A stretch of 46,760 nucleotides of DNA. Source: an uncultured Lachnospiraceae bacterium (lineage in GTDB: Bacteria; Bacillota; Clostridia; Lachnospirales; Lachnospiraceae). The translations under genes and the position numbers were made by a program. The stretch is from the NCBI GenBank assembly GCA_947169235.1, contig CAMVOY010000014.1:1-46760 (forward strand). The letters run 5' to 3'. Positions 27,740-36,270 of the stretch are shown in pieces. The notes under the pieces are model-generated. The model made no database searches. It saw only the letters and a list, made by a program, of their open reading frames with translations, and was not told where the DNA came from. The number at the start of each line of letters is the position of its first letter. The first letter of the stretch is position 1.

Positions 27740-28465
27740 TCACTCTATATTACCCTGAATTAGCGCCTCCGCAACTCTGAGGTCGTACGGATACGTGATC
27801 TTGATATTGTAGACCTCACCCTCAACGATATGCACGCGCTCACCCTTCATAACGAAGATCTTCGCCGCATCCGTCAGTATCGATTTCTCCTCATCCGTAA
27901 GCGACATATACAGCTCCTTCAGCTTCATCGCCTGAAAGGTCTGCGGTGTCTGACCCTGATACATCTTCTTTCTCTCAGGGATCTCCGATATCACATTGTT
28001 ATCCTCACTGATGACGATCGTATCGGTAGCAGGCATCGCCGTGTCACATGCTCCGAACTCCTTCGCATATTTGATATTTTCATCTATTATCCTCTTTGTT
28101 ACAAAAGGTCTCACGGAATCATGAGTCACTATTATGGTCTGCTCGTCGAGATTCCCTTCGGAATCGATAAACGCTATGGCGTTCATGATAGTCTCGTTTC
28201 TGGTATCTCCGCCCGATATCACGACTACTCTCTGACCATCGTCGCCGAGGTATTTTTTGACGAGATTTTTCGTGTGAGCTATCCACTCCTTCGGACACAG
28301 CACGATCACCTTTTCAAACTCACTCTCGATGTAAAACTTCTCGAGGGTATGGATAAGAATAGGCTTGTTGCCTACCTGCAGATACTGCTTCGGTTTGTCC
28401 TGGGTGCCCATGCGGCTTCCCATTCCTCCTGCAAGTACTACTCCGTAGATCTTTGCATCACTCAT
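27740..28465 (-). CDS. tarI: Ribitol-5-phosphate cytidylyltransferase, TarI-like
   Basis: This enzyme makes CDP-ribitol from CTP and ribitol 5-phosphate. The 241 residues carry the nucleotidyl-binding VVLAGGMGSRMG (residues 9-20) and KPKQYLQVGNKPI, then GGDTRNETIMNAI, THDSVRPFVT and YQGQTPQTF. The IspD superfamily is certain. TarI rather than IspD is favoured by the close resemblance to TarI at PKEW, ETIMN and EVYNIKITYPYDL, and by tarJ downstream. The ATG giving MSDAKIY follows AAAGGAG; the frame extends upstream inside the previous gene. It overlaps that gene by 8 bases. Confidence 0.88.
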   Translation of the reverse strand: MSDAKIYGVVLAGGMGSRMGTQDKPKQYLQVGNKPILIHTLEKFYIESEFEKVIVLCPKEWIAHTKNLVKKYLGDDGQRVVVISGGDTRNETIMNAIAFIDSEGNLDEQTIIVTHDSVRPFVTKRIIDENIKYAKEFGACDTAMPATDTIVISEDNNVISEIPERKKMYQGQTPQTFQAMKLKELYMSLTDEEKSILTDAAKIFVMKGERVHIVEGEVYNIKITYPYDLRVAEALIQGNIE

Positions 28466-30035
28466 TTTGCATACTCCTTTTAAATCGATTTGGCATGATC
28501 TTCTTTTCAAACAGCTCTCCGCATACAAACCAGAACATAAATGCCGGGAACACCTCGAAAGGTAAAAACAGACATTCCGTCACCGTCGATGCGATAAATC
28601 CCACGCATACCGCCGGGATCAAAAATGCATAGCTGGCGTTTTTTCTCGATCTTTTCCGGTAAAACCGCAACGAGTAAAAGAAAACTATCACAGTCATGAT
28701 CCCGTAAAAGATCATCCCGAAATACCCATAGGTATAACCGAACTGAAGCCAGTTGTTGTGCGCATGAGCGCGCGTAGAACCGTTGATCGTCAGTGCGACA
28801 CTCTCATGTCCTTTGTAATTCAGCTGTTTGTAGTAACCTTTGTATATCTCTATACGTCCTGACGTCAGGGCGTTTAGTCCCTCAGTGTGTTCGAGCAGGT
28901 ACCAAAACCTCTCCATCATGGTCTGCGGTACCAGAGGTTTCTCCGGCGCATCCGTAGTCTCGTCGTATCTCGAACCCGGCGCCGGCTCATAAACCTGAGG
29001 TTGATAAGCCGCAGGCTGATAAGTATCTCCCTTATCCGTGATCTCCGCTGCCGGCATATACCCCTCTATCAGAGACTCTGCGTTCAAGTCAGGCTCTGCG
29101 ATGACCGTCTCGCCGAGATCGCCGATCTTGCTTCCGTCATACAGATACAGGCTCTCGCCTTCAAAGATTATGGGATGCCCGACTATCCACGGCAGATATG
29201 TCACTGCCGCTCTCGACACCGGATAAACAAGTGCCGAAAAGATGAGCACCATCAGTATATTTTTTAAAAATGATCTCCACCTGTGAGTGCGGATACCATT
29301 GTGGATCCTGAACACTATCCACATCACCACCAGCAGTACGACGGTGACGAGCGACGTCCTCCCCTGTGTCAGTGCCAGGTAGAAAAATGTCAGGCCCAGG
29401 CCTATATATGTCGGTATCGCCTTGTACCAGTATCTGCCTGTCGCCACCTCCCAGTCGAGGTCCGAAAGATACACAGCTGCGATTACCACCAGGTAAAGTC
29501 CGAAGGTGTTCGGGTTTGTAAATATCCCCGCATATCTGCCGCCCTCATATATGGGCCTGAACAGAAAACACACCACGGTCATCAGAACGAAGATGTATCT
29601 GATCGCCTTTTTCGCGCTCTCCCACAACAGGTCTCGCCGTGAGTGGTTCTGCCATACGAAAAATACACCGGTAAACACCAAAGCCAGCACTACGCCGAGT
29701 CCGGTGACTTTTTTCGGAACCAATACATCCGATACCGTAAACGCTATGCACATCCCAAACCAGACGATCCTTATGGATCTGTGCCAGTTAACGAGCTTTA
29801 ACGTTTTATCAAGTGACAATATCGCTATCGCGATCATAAGCATGATACCGAGTGCCGTGTTGTAAAAATAGCTCTCTCTTCTGAGCACATATCTGACTAT
29901 GCAAAACAGTACCAGATCCACCATGAAGCAGGCTGTGATGAGACGATAGCGCCACTTGTCAGGAATCCTCGATACAAACGGAATCCATGGTGAAAGAAGG
30001 CTTATATAAAGCTTTTGCAAAGCATTTGTAAACAT
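28458..30035 (-). CDS. O-antigen ligase/polymerase-like membrane protein (second copy)
   Basis: The 525-residue protein has 10-12 membrane helices. A very large extracytoplasmic loop (about residues 290-415) contains a Tyr/Pro/Gln-rich repeat (YQPAAYQPQVYEPAPGS) and the conserved-type segment RAHAHNNWLQFGYTYG with a His. FTNPNTFGLYLVVIAA and LTQGRTSLVTV are typical of the Wzy_C superfamily. It is likely the repeat-unit polymerase or ligase of the polymer. The repeat-bearing insertion is unusual. The ATG has GGGAG 5 bases before it. It lies 17 bases after the DegT gene. Confidence 0.85.
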   Translation of the reverse strand: MFTNALQKLYISLLSPWIPFVSRIPDKWRYRLITACFMVDLVLFCIVRYVLRRESYFYNTALGIMLMIAIAILSLDKTLKLVNWHRSIRIVWFGMCIAFTVSDVLVPKKVTGLGVVLALVFTGVFFVWQNHSRRDLLWESAKKAIRYIFVLMTVVCFLFRPIYEGGRYAGIFTNPNTFGLYLVVIAAVYLSDLDWEVATGRYWYKAIPTYIGLGLTFFYLALTQGRTSLVTVVLLVVMWIVFRIHNGIRTHRWRSFLKNILMVLIFSALVYPVSRAAVTYLPWIVGHPIIFEGESLYLYDGSKIGDLGETVIAEPDLNAESLIEGYMPAAEITDKGDTYQPAAYQPQVYEPAPGSRYDETTDAPEKPLVPQTMMERFWYLLEHTEGLNALTSGRIEIYKGYYKQLNYKGHESVALTINGSTRAHAHNNWLQFGYTYGYFGMIFYGIMTVIVFFYSLRFYRKRSRKNASYAFLIPAVCVGFIASTVTECLFLPFEVFPAFMFWFVCGELFEKKIMPNRFKRSMQNE

Positions 30036-30052
30036 AATCTCTCCCGGATCAC

Positions 30053-31327
30053 TTATCCTTCATTGTCCTTTAATGCATCCGTAAGGACGTCAAGAATATA
30101 TGCCACATCATCATTCGAAAGCAGGGTATGAAGCGGCAAGGTTATCTCGTTTTCGTAGTACTGATAAGCTCTGGGACAGTCTTCGATCCTGTAGCCCATA
30201 TTTTTGTACGCGGTGAGCATCGGAAGCGGCTTGTAATGGACATTCGCCGGGACTCCCTTCTCCGCCATCAGCCTGATGAGTCTGCACCTGTCCTCGTGAG
30301 TATAACCTCCCACTCGCATCAGATACAGATGTCCGCTCGATGTCGAAGTCTCGGTATAGTGAGCAAGAGAGGTGATATTTACACCGGTGAGCCTGCTTAT
30401 CCTGTTGATCCCTTCGTCATACAGATTAACTATCTCTCTTCTTCTCTTCAGAAGCCCCGGGTATCTCCTCAGCTGTGCGATACCGATCGCTGCCTGGATA
30501 TCCGTCATGTTGCATTTGTACCCCGGGAAGATGATATCATACTCCCACGAACCGATCTCTGTTTTTTCGAGCGCATCCTTCGACTGGCCATGCAATGACA
30601 GAAGCATGTACTCGTGATAGATGTCCTCATTATCGATCCCTTCGATCTTTCTCCAAGTGACTGCACCGCCCTCACCGGTAGTGAGGTTTTTTACGGCGTG
30701 GAACGAAAAAGTCGTAAAGTCGGCCTTCTGCCCGCTCATCTTTCCGTTTTTCGATGCGCCGAGTCCGTGCGCCGAATCCGCCACGATCACGGCCCTTCCC
30801 ATCGCTTTCTGATAGCGGTTGTCGGATGGAGAAAAATCTCCTGCATGAGCTTTGGCGATCTCTGCCAACCTGTCATAATCACACATTACACCCGCGATAT
30901 CAACGGGCGCAATAGCCTTTGTCTTCTCCGAAAAAGCCCTGTCGATCTCATCATAATCAGGCTCATACGGGCTGTGTCCTATATATCTTTTTTCCTCATA
31001 AACCTTGTCGCCCAGGATATCTACCATCACCGGCTTTGCTCCCACATGGCATATCGCACTTGATGTGGCAGTATAGGTATAGGCTGTCGTGATAACCTCA
31101 TCACCCTCACCTATCCCCAGCAATCTGTAGGTCATCTCCATCGCGGCCGTAGCTGAATTAAAGCAGACGAACAAGTCCGTACCACAGAAATCCGCCAGCA
31201 TGTTTTCGAGCTCTTTTGTCTTGGGTCCTGTAGTGATCCATCCAGATAAAAGCGCCTTTTTTACCTCCTCTACCTCCTCATCGGTCATGTCGGGAGGAGA
31301 GAAAACTATTTCGCGTCTGTTATCCAC
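30053..31327 (-). CDS. DegT/DnrJ/EryC1 family sugar aminotransferase
   Basis: This PLP-dependent enzyme adds an amino group to a nucleotide-linked keto-sugar. It has 424 residues. Motifs are GWITTGPKTKELE, NSATAAMEMTYRLLGIG, TAYTYTATSSA, the PLP-contacting DSAHGLG, and SFHAVKNLTTGEGG with the Schiff-base Lys. The GTG start follows GGAG at 7 bases; a TTG nine codons upstream falls within the terminator-like hairpin. No matching sugar dehydratase is in the window, so the substrate must come from elsewhere. Confidence 0.92.
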   Translation of the reverse strand: MDNRREIVFSPPDMTDEEVEEVKKALLSGWITTGPKTKELENMLADFCGTDLFVCFNSATAAMEMTYRLLGIGEGDEVITTAYTYTATSSAICHVGAKPVMVDILGDKVYEEKRYIGHSPYEPDYDEIDRAFSEKTKAIAPVDIAGVMCDYDRLAEIAKAHAGDFSPSDNRYQKAMGRAVIVADSAHGLGASKNGKMSGQKADFTTFSFHAVKNLTTGEGGAVTWRKIEGIDNEDIYHEYMLLSLHGQSKDALEKTEIGSWEYDIIFPGYKCNMTDIQAAIGIAQLRRYPGLLKRRREIVNLYDEGINRISRLTGVNITSLAHYTETSTSSGHLYLMRVGGYTHEDRCRLIRLMAEKGVPANVHYKPLPMLTAYKNMGYRIEDCPRAYQYYENEITLPLHTLLSNDDVAYILDVLTDALKDNEG

Positions 31328-31340
31328 TAACCTTCTCCTT

Positions 31341-31385
31341 AAAAACAGCAACAACCGGGTTCAAGTCATACTGACCCACCCGGTT
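31341..31385 (-). terminator. Terminator or attenuator between the LCP and DegT genes
   Basis: AACCGGGT and ACCCGGTT arms (8 bp) with a small inner GTCA/TGAC stem are followed on the minus strand, after 7 bases, by TTTTT. The T-run is close to the DegT ribosome binding site. It may end LCP transcription partially and tune expression of the downstream genes. Confidence 0.5.
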
Positions 31386-31405
31386 TTGCACCATATTACG
31401 TAGTT

Positions 31406-32950
31406 TTACTGATTTGTTCCCTGATCATTCAGAGGAGCTGTTCCGACGTTATCGGTCCCCTTCGTACCATCGCCCGGACGCTCATTCATAAACTTATCAA
31501 TCTTTGCTTTGATCTTTGCCACCGAGTTCATATCCGGAGAGCATACATAGAGCCTTGTTGAAGGCATCGAATACGTATAAGCTGTTGTTCCGTTTCCGGC
31601 AGCATTTGCATAACTGATCTTCCATTTTGCCATATCGTCAAGCTGCATCTTGCAGAGCGATACGATCTTCTTTGTAGACATGTTTGTCTGGAAGTTCTTC
31701 TTTCCTTCCTTTAGGAGTGCCGGATAATCTCCGAGCACTGAAGGGCTCATCACCTTGTTCAGGATGGCCTCGATCATATGCTGATGATCTCGTCCACGCT
31801 GGTAGTCACCGTTTGCGAAATGCTTACGCTCTCTACAGAACGCCAGTGCTTTCTTTCCGTCTACCTTGTTGTAGCCCTTCTTGAACTGATAATGTCCGCC
31901 CTTATAAGGTCCTACCGTAGACAGGAAATCAAAATCCGAATAAACCTTAACTCCACCCAACAGGTCTACTATGTTCTTTACTGATGAGAAGTTCACCCTG
32001 ACGAAATAGTCTATATCGACACCGTACAGGTGCTCGAGCGTTCCCATCGATACCTCAACTCCGTAGATACCGGCATGCGTCAGTTTGTCTCCCGCTCCGC
32101 CTGATTTCGAATTGCCTTTGCTGTCATATAGCGGAACAAAGTAATCACGGGGTGTCGATACCAACAGTAGCTTCTTTGTAAGAGGATTGACCACGACCAA
32201 AACGTTTACATCACTTCTCGATGTCGTGGAAAGCTTTCCGTAAACATCGATACCGCTTAAGTACGCTATGAACGGCTTCGTCGTCACGCTGGTAGCGTAA
32301 TCATCTTCCTCTTCTTCCTCTTCCTCTTCGATCTTGGTCTCGATCTCGTGTTGGACGAGCTCTCTCGTGTCTTTTTTAAACGTTTTGAACTTATCCGTTA
32401 TCGAATTAACGAATCCCTGGTTGAACACCGCCACCTGGATCTCTTTTGCATAAAGCGCATCCACAAGTGTTGACGAATCCTGGAACTCGACGATCTGCAG
32501 ATCCTGTCCTACCTCAGTCTTTGCTTCGGCAAGAGCCTTGTCGGTATTCTCACGATCGATGACCGACAGTATTCCGTACTTGTAATCCTTTGCGTCCTTC
32601 AAACTCTGCGCGGGATCGTCCTTCAGCACGTAGTACGATATGACGTCTATCTTGACATCCGCTCCGGATATCTGAGCCATCGCGTGGTAGGTATCATACA
32701 GATAGTAGCCTCCCACCAGGAATATCAGGCAAAAAGCCACACTCAAAACTCTTCCTATGATGAAGCTCGAGTCCGCTATCTGCGCACATATCTGATATAC
32801 CATCAGCACCACACAGAGTATTATCGCAGCGATCACGTATTTATCGGGGATAAACCCAACATAAAACAGTATCGCGCACAGCGCTATCGAAAACAGCAGC
32901 TGTAAAAATATAAAAACGAAGCTCAGCTTCCTATCCATCAGCTTTCCCAT
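31406..32950 (-). CDS. LytR-CpsA-Psr (LCP) family glycopolymer-peptidoglycan ligase
   Basis: LCP proteins move lipid-linked glycopolymers onto peptidoglycan outside the membrane. The protein has 514 residues: three N-terminal membrane helices (to about residue 95), an extracytoplasmic accessory domain (about 100-200), an acidic linker with a run of Glu (KIEEEEEEEEDDYA), then the LCP domain (LLLVSTPRDYFVPL with catalytic-type Arg, DKLTHAGIYGVEV, YFVRVNFSSVKNIVDLLGG, ALAFCRERKHFANGDYQRGRDHQ). A Gly/Asp/Asn-rich tail ends it. The ATG has GGAG 8 bases upstream. Its presence implies a wall-anchored polymer. Confidence 0.93.
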   Translation of the reverse strand: MGKLMDRKLSFVFIFLQLLFSIALCAILFYVGFIPDKYVIAAIILCVVLMVYQICAQIADSSFIIGRVLSVAFCLIFLVGGYYLYDTYHAMAQISGADVKIDVISYYVLKDDPAQSLKDAKDYKYGILSVIDRENTDKALAEAKTEVGQDLQIVEFQDSSTLVDALYAKEIQVAVFNQGFVNSITDKFKTFKKDTRELVQHEIETKIEEEEEEEEDDYATSVTTKPFIAYLSGIDVYGKLSTTSRSDVNVLVVVNPLTKKLLLVSTPRDYFVPLYDSKGNSKSGGAGDKLTHAGIYGVEVSMGTLEHLYGVDIDYFVRVNFSSVKNIVDLLGGVKVYSDFDFLSTVGPYKGGHYQFKKGYNKVDGKKALAFCRERKHFANGDYQRGRDHQHMIEAILNKVMSPSVLGDYPALLKEGKKNFQTNMSTKKIVSLCKMQLDDMAKWKISYANAAGNGTTAYTYSMPSTRLYVCSPDMNSVAKIKAKIDKFMNERPGDGTKGTDNVGTAPLNDQGTNQ

Positions 32951-33001
32951 GTTTACGTCTCCTTGTTGTCTCCTTCATATTAAAACAAACTCAACTAAGA
33001 C

Positions 33002-33030
33002 ATTATACATCATCTTTTCAGCTTTGTCGA
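33002..33030 (-). promoter_or_regulatory. Promoter for the LCP gene
   Basis: On the minus strand TCGACA and a perfect TATAAT are 17 bases apart. It overlaps the end of the upstream glycerophosphotransferase gene, so the LCP gene can be transcribed separately. Confidence 0.6.
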
Positions 33031-34199
33031 GAGAATTTTTCTCTAAGTGCCAGAGCAGCCACGCGCTCCGCTGCTTTTCGGTCCATCCGTCGGTAGTTAT
33101 CCCGTAAAAATGCCTCGATTCGCGCTTCGCTCTCTCTATCTGTCTCCGATCTTTTCAACACGTCGGAAACAGCCTTACACAGCTCTTTTTCATCTCTTAC
33201 CACGGGGCCCGGGACATTTTTCTCATAATCCTCATAAAACCCTCTGCCACATCTCTTGAACTCATCAAGATCATATGCATAAAAGATCATCGGCTTTTTT
33301 AAAAGGGCATATTCAAAAATGATCGAAGAATAATCCGTGATCAGAACATCCGCTACCGATAATAGTGTCGTGACTCCCGGATAGCCTGAAACGTCTATCA
33401 CCCTGTCGCGTACACCCGGGCTTACCGAAGTCTTTACCCATTCCTTCGAAAAGCTCTCACTCACAGCCGGATGAGTCCTGAGAAGGAGCACCACGTCGTC
33501 ATCGAGCACGCCCAACAACCTGTTTATATCGAGCCTGATCCCGTGGTCCTCTCTAATGCCGTCCCTGAATGTCGGTGCGTACAAAACAAATCTTTTGTCG
33601 GAAAGGTCGTGCTGATCATCTAACCGCCTTAAAAACCGACGTTTTCTACTCTCCATGAAGGTCTGATTGAGCAAAAGGTCCGTCCTCGGAAGCCCCAGCG
33701 TCCTTATCCTCGATTCATCAACTCCAAATGCCGAGGCGTACTGTCTTTTTGATCTCTCGCCGTTTACTATGAGCCAGGTTATCCTTTTATTGCCTTTTTT
33801 TGCGATACGGGCGATATGTTTGTTTTCGACGTCAAGCCCGAACCTTTTGATGGTTCCCGTCCCATGCCACAGCTGGATCACGACTGTGCTTTTCGAGATG
33901 GGGGTATAAGCCATCGGCATGAATACGTTATCAAGGAGTATAATTTTTGACGTAGCCATGTGATAGGCTTTTTTTACAAAATATGAAAAGAACTTCCATG
34001 GCTTGTCCTTTTTGGTAAGACTGATAAACCTCATGGAAGGTCTTGCTTTTTTTATGGCGCTCGCCGCCACCATTATATTCCCCTCCGGGCTGTCATCATG
34101 AGTAGCGATGAGAAATACTTTGTTTCTGTTTACAGGGAACAGACGAAACATCGTAAACATGAATCCAAACAGTCTGTATCCCGCAACTTTCTTATCCAC
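33018..34199 (-). CDS. CDP-glycerol glycerophosphotransferase family protein (TagB/TagF-like)
   Basis: The 393-residue transferase has QLWHGTGTIKRFG (about 109-121), LPRTDLL, LYAPTFRDG, LLLRTHPAVSES and DVLITDYSSIIFEYALLKKP, the full TagB/F motif set. It has a membrane-associated rather than transmembrane N-terminus. It would add glycerol phosphate (or ribitol phosphate) from a CDP donor to a lipid-linked acceptor. Its size fits a single-addition primase such as TagB rather than the longer TagF polymerase. The GTG start overlaps the tagD stop by 8 bases. Confidence 0.9.
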   Translation of the reverse strand: MDKKVAGYRLFGFMFTMFRLFPVNRNKVFLIATHDDSPEGNIMVAASAIKKARPSMRFISLTKKDKPWKFFSYFVKKAYHMATSKIILLDNVFMPMAYTPISKSTVVIQLWHGTGTIKRFGLDVENKHIARIAKKGNKRITWLIVNGERSKRQYASAFGVDESRIRTLGLPRTDLLLNQTFMESRKRRFLRRLDDQHDLSDKRFVLYAPTFRDGIREDHGIRLDINRLLGVLDDDVVLLLRTHPAVSESFSKEWVKTSVSPGVRDRVIDVSGYPGVTTLLSVADVLITDYSSIIFEYALLKKPMIFYAYDLDEFKRCGRGFYEDYEKNVPGPVVRDEKELCKAVSDVLKRSETDRESEARIEAFLRDNYRRMDRKAAERVAALALREKFSRQS

Positions 34200-34581
34200 G
34201 CTTCAAATCATCCTTTATCCTGGTAGTGGATATGATCTCCGTGCGCGGAAGATAGACCACTTCACAGTACTGCTTGAGAAAATCGAACTTTCCTTCCCAG
34301 TCATCTCCCATCACGAATATATCAATATCGTTGTTTACAACATCGTCAACTTTCTGCTCCCAGGTCTTTTCGGGTATGACCTCATCCACATATCTGCACA
34401 CCTCGAGTATCCTTTTTCTCTCCTCATAGCTGTGGTAGGCGTTTTTCCCTTTACCTGCGTTGAACTCATCCGTCGAAACGGCAACTATAAGATAGTCTCC
34501 CATTTCCTTTGCTCTCTTTAGGAGATTGATATGGCCTATATGAAACAGATCAAACGTTCCGTAAGTAATGACTTTTTTCAC
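34192..34581 (-). CDS. tagD: Glycerol-3-phosphate cytidylyltransferase
   Basis: It makes CDP-glycerol from CTP and glycerol 3-phosphate. The 129 residues are exactly TagD size. It has YGTFDLFHIGH (His14 and His17 of the HxGH motif), KGKNAYHSYEERKRI and a C-terminal RTEIISTTRIK, where the usual Gly of RTEGIST is Ile. The GTG start follows GGAGG at 5 bases; the frame is open 13 codons upstream, inside the leader. It is first in the locus, behind a strong promoter. Confidence 0.95.
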   Translation of the reverse strand: MKKVITYGTFDLFHIGHINLLKRAKEMGDYLIVAVSTDEFNAGKGKNAYHSYEERKRILEVCRYVDEVIPEKTWEQKVDDVVNNDIDIFVMGDDWEGKFDFLKQYCEVVYLPRTEIISTTRIKDDLKRG

Positions 34582-34625
34582 GTCAACCTCCATCTGAGTG
34601 TGCAAACACAGTATTTGCAACCGAT

Positions 34626-34655
34626 ATTATACCATTATTCCGGGATACAAGTCAA
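34626..34655 (-). promoter_or_regulatory. Promoter of the glycopolymer locus (tagD)
   Basis: On the minus strand TTGACT and a perfect TATAAT are separated by 18 bases. The short leader can form a TGCAAA/TTTGCA hairpin before the tagD ribosome binding site. Confidence 0.8.
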
Positions 34656-34697
34656 CAAAAACCATCTTATGTTCACGCCATAATCTCCCATCATCTG

Positions 34698-34726
34698 TTG
34701 ACTTTCGGCTGATTTCTTGATATACT
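34698..34726 (+). promoter_or_regulatory. Promoter of the carboxyltransferase gene
   Basis: TTGACT and TATACT are 17 bases apart, about 30 bases before the chosen ATG. It is divergent from the tagD promoter; both have the same -35 hexamer and their -35 boxes are 42 bases apart. Confidence 0.8.
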
Positions 34727-34755
34727 CGGACTATATCAGTCAATGGAGGATTACC

Positions 34756-36267
34756 ATGGAATACAATATGGAAAAACAACATAAGCTTGGCAAGCTTCAC
34801 GCTCTCGAAAGGATCTGTCACCTTCTCGATCAGGACAGTTTCCGCGAGATCGGTTCGGGCATAACCAACTTAGAAGATGCTTTCAATATCAAAAAAGGAC
34901 AGTTCCCGTATGATGGCGTTATCACGGGCTACGGAACCATAGACGGACAGCCTGTGGTCGTTTACGCTGAGGACTTCACCGTCATAGGTGGTACTCTCGG
35001 AAAAATGCACGGATTCAAGATAGCAAATGCGATAAAGCTTGCTATCGAAAACCGTTGTCCCATCATAGGGATAAACGACTCCGGTGGCGCAAGGATCCAG
35101 GAAGGTATCAACGCCCTTGCAGGCTACGGTGAGATCTTCTATTACAATACCATGGCTTCCGGATATATACCTCAGATCTCGATCATAGCCGGCAACTGCG
35201 CAGGTGGAGCGGTCTACTCTCCGGGCATCACCGATTTCATTTTTGTTATCGATGATATATCCCAGATGTTCGTGACCGGACCCAAGGTTATAAAGAGCGT
35301 AACAAACGAAGATATCACAGCCGAGGATCTCGGAGGTTCGAGAGTGCATGCCCAGACCAGCGGTGTCGCACATTTCCGTATGCCTGATGAAGCCTCCTGT
35401 TTCAAGAAGGTCAGACAGCTCATAGGCATACTTCCTCCCTGCTATCAAAACAAGGCTGAACAAAACCCGTTAAATCAGGGAATAAACTACTCAGATGACG
35501 TCACCTTTAATGAGGATTTAGCACATATACTTCCCGAGCACAGCAATCAGAGCTACGATATGCACGACGTGATAAACGGGATAGTGGATCCTGATTCCTT
35601 CATAGAGATTCAGGAAGAGTTTGCAAAGAACGTCGTCGTAGGATTCGGAAAGATAAAAGGCATCACGATCGGTCTCATATGTGACCAGCCGAACTATCTT
35701 GCAGGAGTGCTCGATTGCGACTCCTCAGACAAGGTTGCCAGACTTATCCGCTTCTGCGACGCTTATGATATTCCGATCATAACGCTCACTGACGTACCGG
35801 GCTTCATGCCGGGCAAGGATCAGGAGTACAAAGGTATCATAAGACACGGAGCCAAGGTCCTGTACGCTTATTCCGAGGCAACTACGACCAAGATAAACAT
35901 CATCCTCAGAAAAGCATACGGCGGAGCGTATATCGCCATGAGTTCAAAGCATCTGCGTGCTGATTTCGTCTATGCTTGGCCTACGGCCGAGATCGCCGTT
36001 ATGGGCGCCGAGGGTGCAGCCGATATCCTTTACGGGAAACAGATGAAAGACATGACGCCTGAAGAAAAGCAGGCCTTCCGTCAGGAAAAGATAGATGAAT
36101 ACAATGAGAAATTCATGAATCCGCAGGTCGCCGTTATGAACGGCTACGTGGACGAGGTCATCAGACCCGAGGCCACCAGAGAGCGCATCTACGCCGATCT
36201 GCTCATATGCAGGAATAAACAGTCGATCGACAGGATAGAGAAAAAACACGGAAACATACCGCTGTAG
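34756..36267 (+). CDS. Acyl-CoA carboxylase/decarboxylase carboxyltransferase subunit
   Basis: The 503 residues form two crotonase-fold halves typical of propionyl-CoA carboxylase beta, methylmalonyl-CoA decarboxylase alpha and relatives. Visible are GKLHALERI, GINDSGGARIQEG, GNCAGGAVYSPGITDF, GSRVHAQTSGVAHF, FCDAYDIPIITLTDVPGFMPG and RKAYGGAYIAMSSK. It moves a carboxyl group between biotin and an acyl-CoA. No biotin carboxylase, biotin carrier or decarboxylase beta subunit is in the window, so its exact reaction cannot be told. The ATG lies 6 bases after GGAGG and inside the predicted transcript; an earlier in-frame start would precede the promoter -10. It is monocistronic. Confidence 0.92.
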   Translation: MEYNMEKQHKLGKLHALERICHLLDQDSFREIGSGITNLEDAFNIKKGQFPYDGVITGYGTIDGQPVVVYAEDFTVIGGTLGKMHGFKIANAIKLAIENRCPIIGINDSGGARIQEGINALAGYGEIFYYNTMASGYIPQISIIAGNCAGGAVYSPGITDFIFVIDDISQMFVTGPKVIKSVTNEDITAEDLGGSRVHAQTSGVAHFRMPDEASCFKKVRQLIGILPPCYQNKAEQNPLNQGINYSDDVTFNEDLAHILPEHSNQSYDMHDVINGIVDPDSFIEIQEEFAKNVVVGFGKIKGITIGLICDQPNYLAGVLDCDSSDKVARLIRFCDAYDIPIITLTDVPGFMPGKDQEYKGIIRHGAKVLYAYSEATTTKINIILRKAYGGAYIAMSSKHLRADFVYAWPTAEIAVMGAEGAADILYGKQMKDMTPEEKQAFRQEKIDEYNEKFMNPQVAVMNGYVDEVIRPEATRERIYADLLICRNKQSIDRIEKKHGNIPL

Positions 36268-36270
36268 CAA

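Noticed and set aside
27740-28465. IspD (isoprenoid cytidylyltransferase) as an alternative for tarI
   Set aside because: The superfamily is the same, but the details (ETIMN, EVYNIKITYPYDL) and the tarJ neighbour favour TarI. IspD activity is not excluded.
34870-35463. 197-residue minus-strand open frame inside the carboxyltransferase gene
   Set aside because: It is fully antisense to a conserved enzyme gene and shows no motif.
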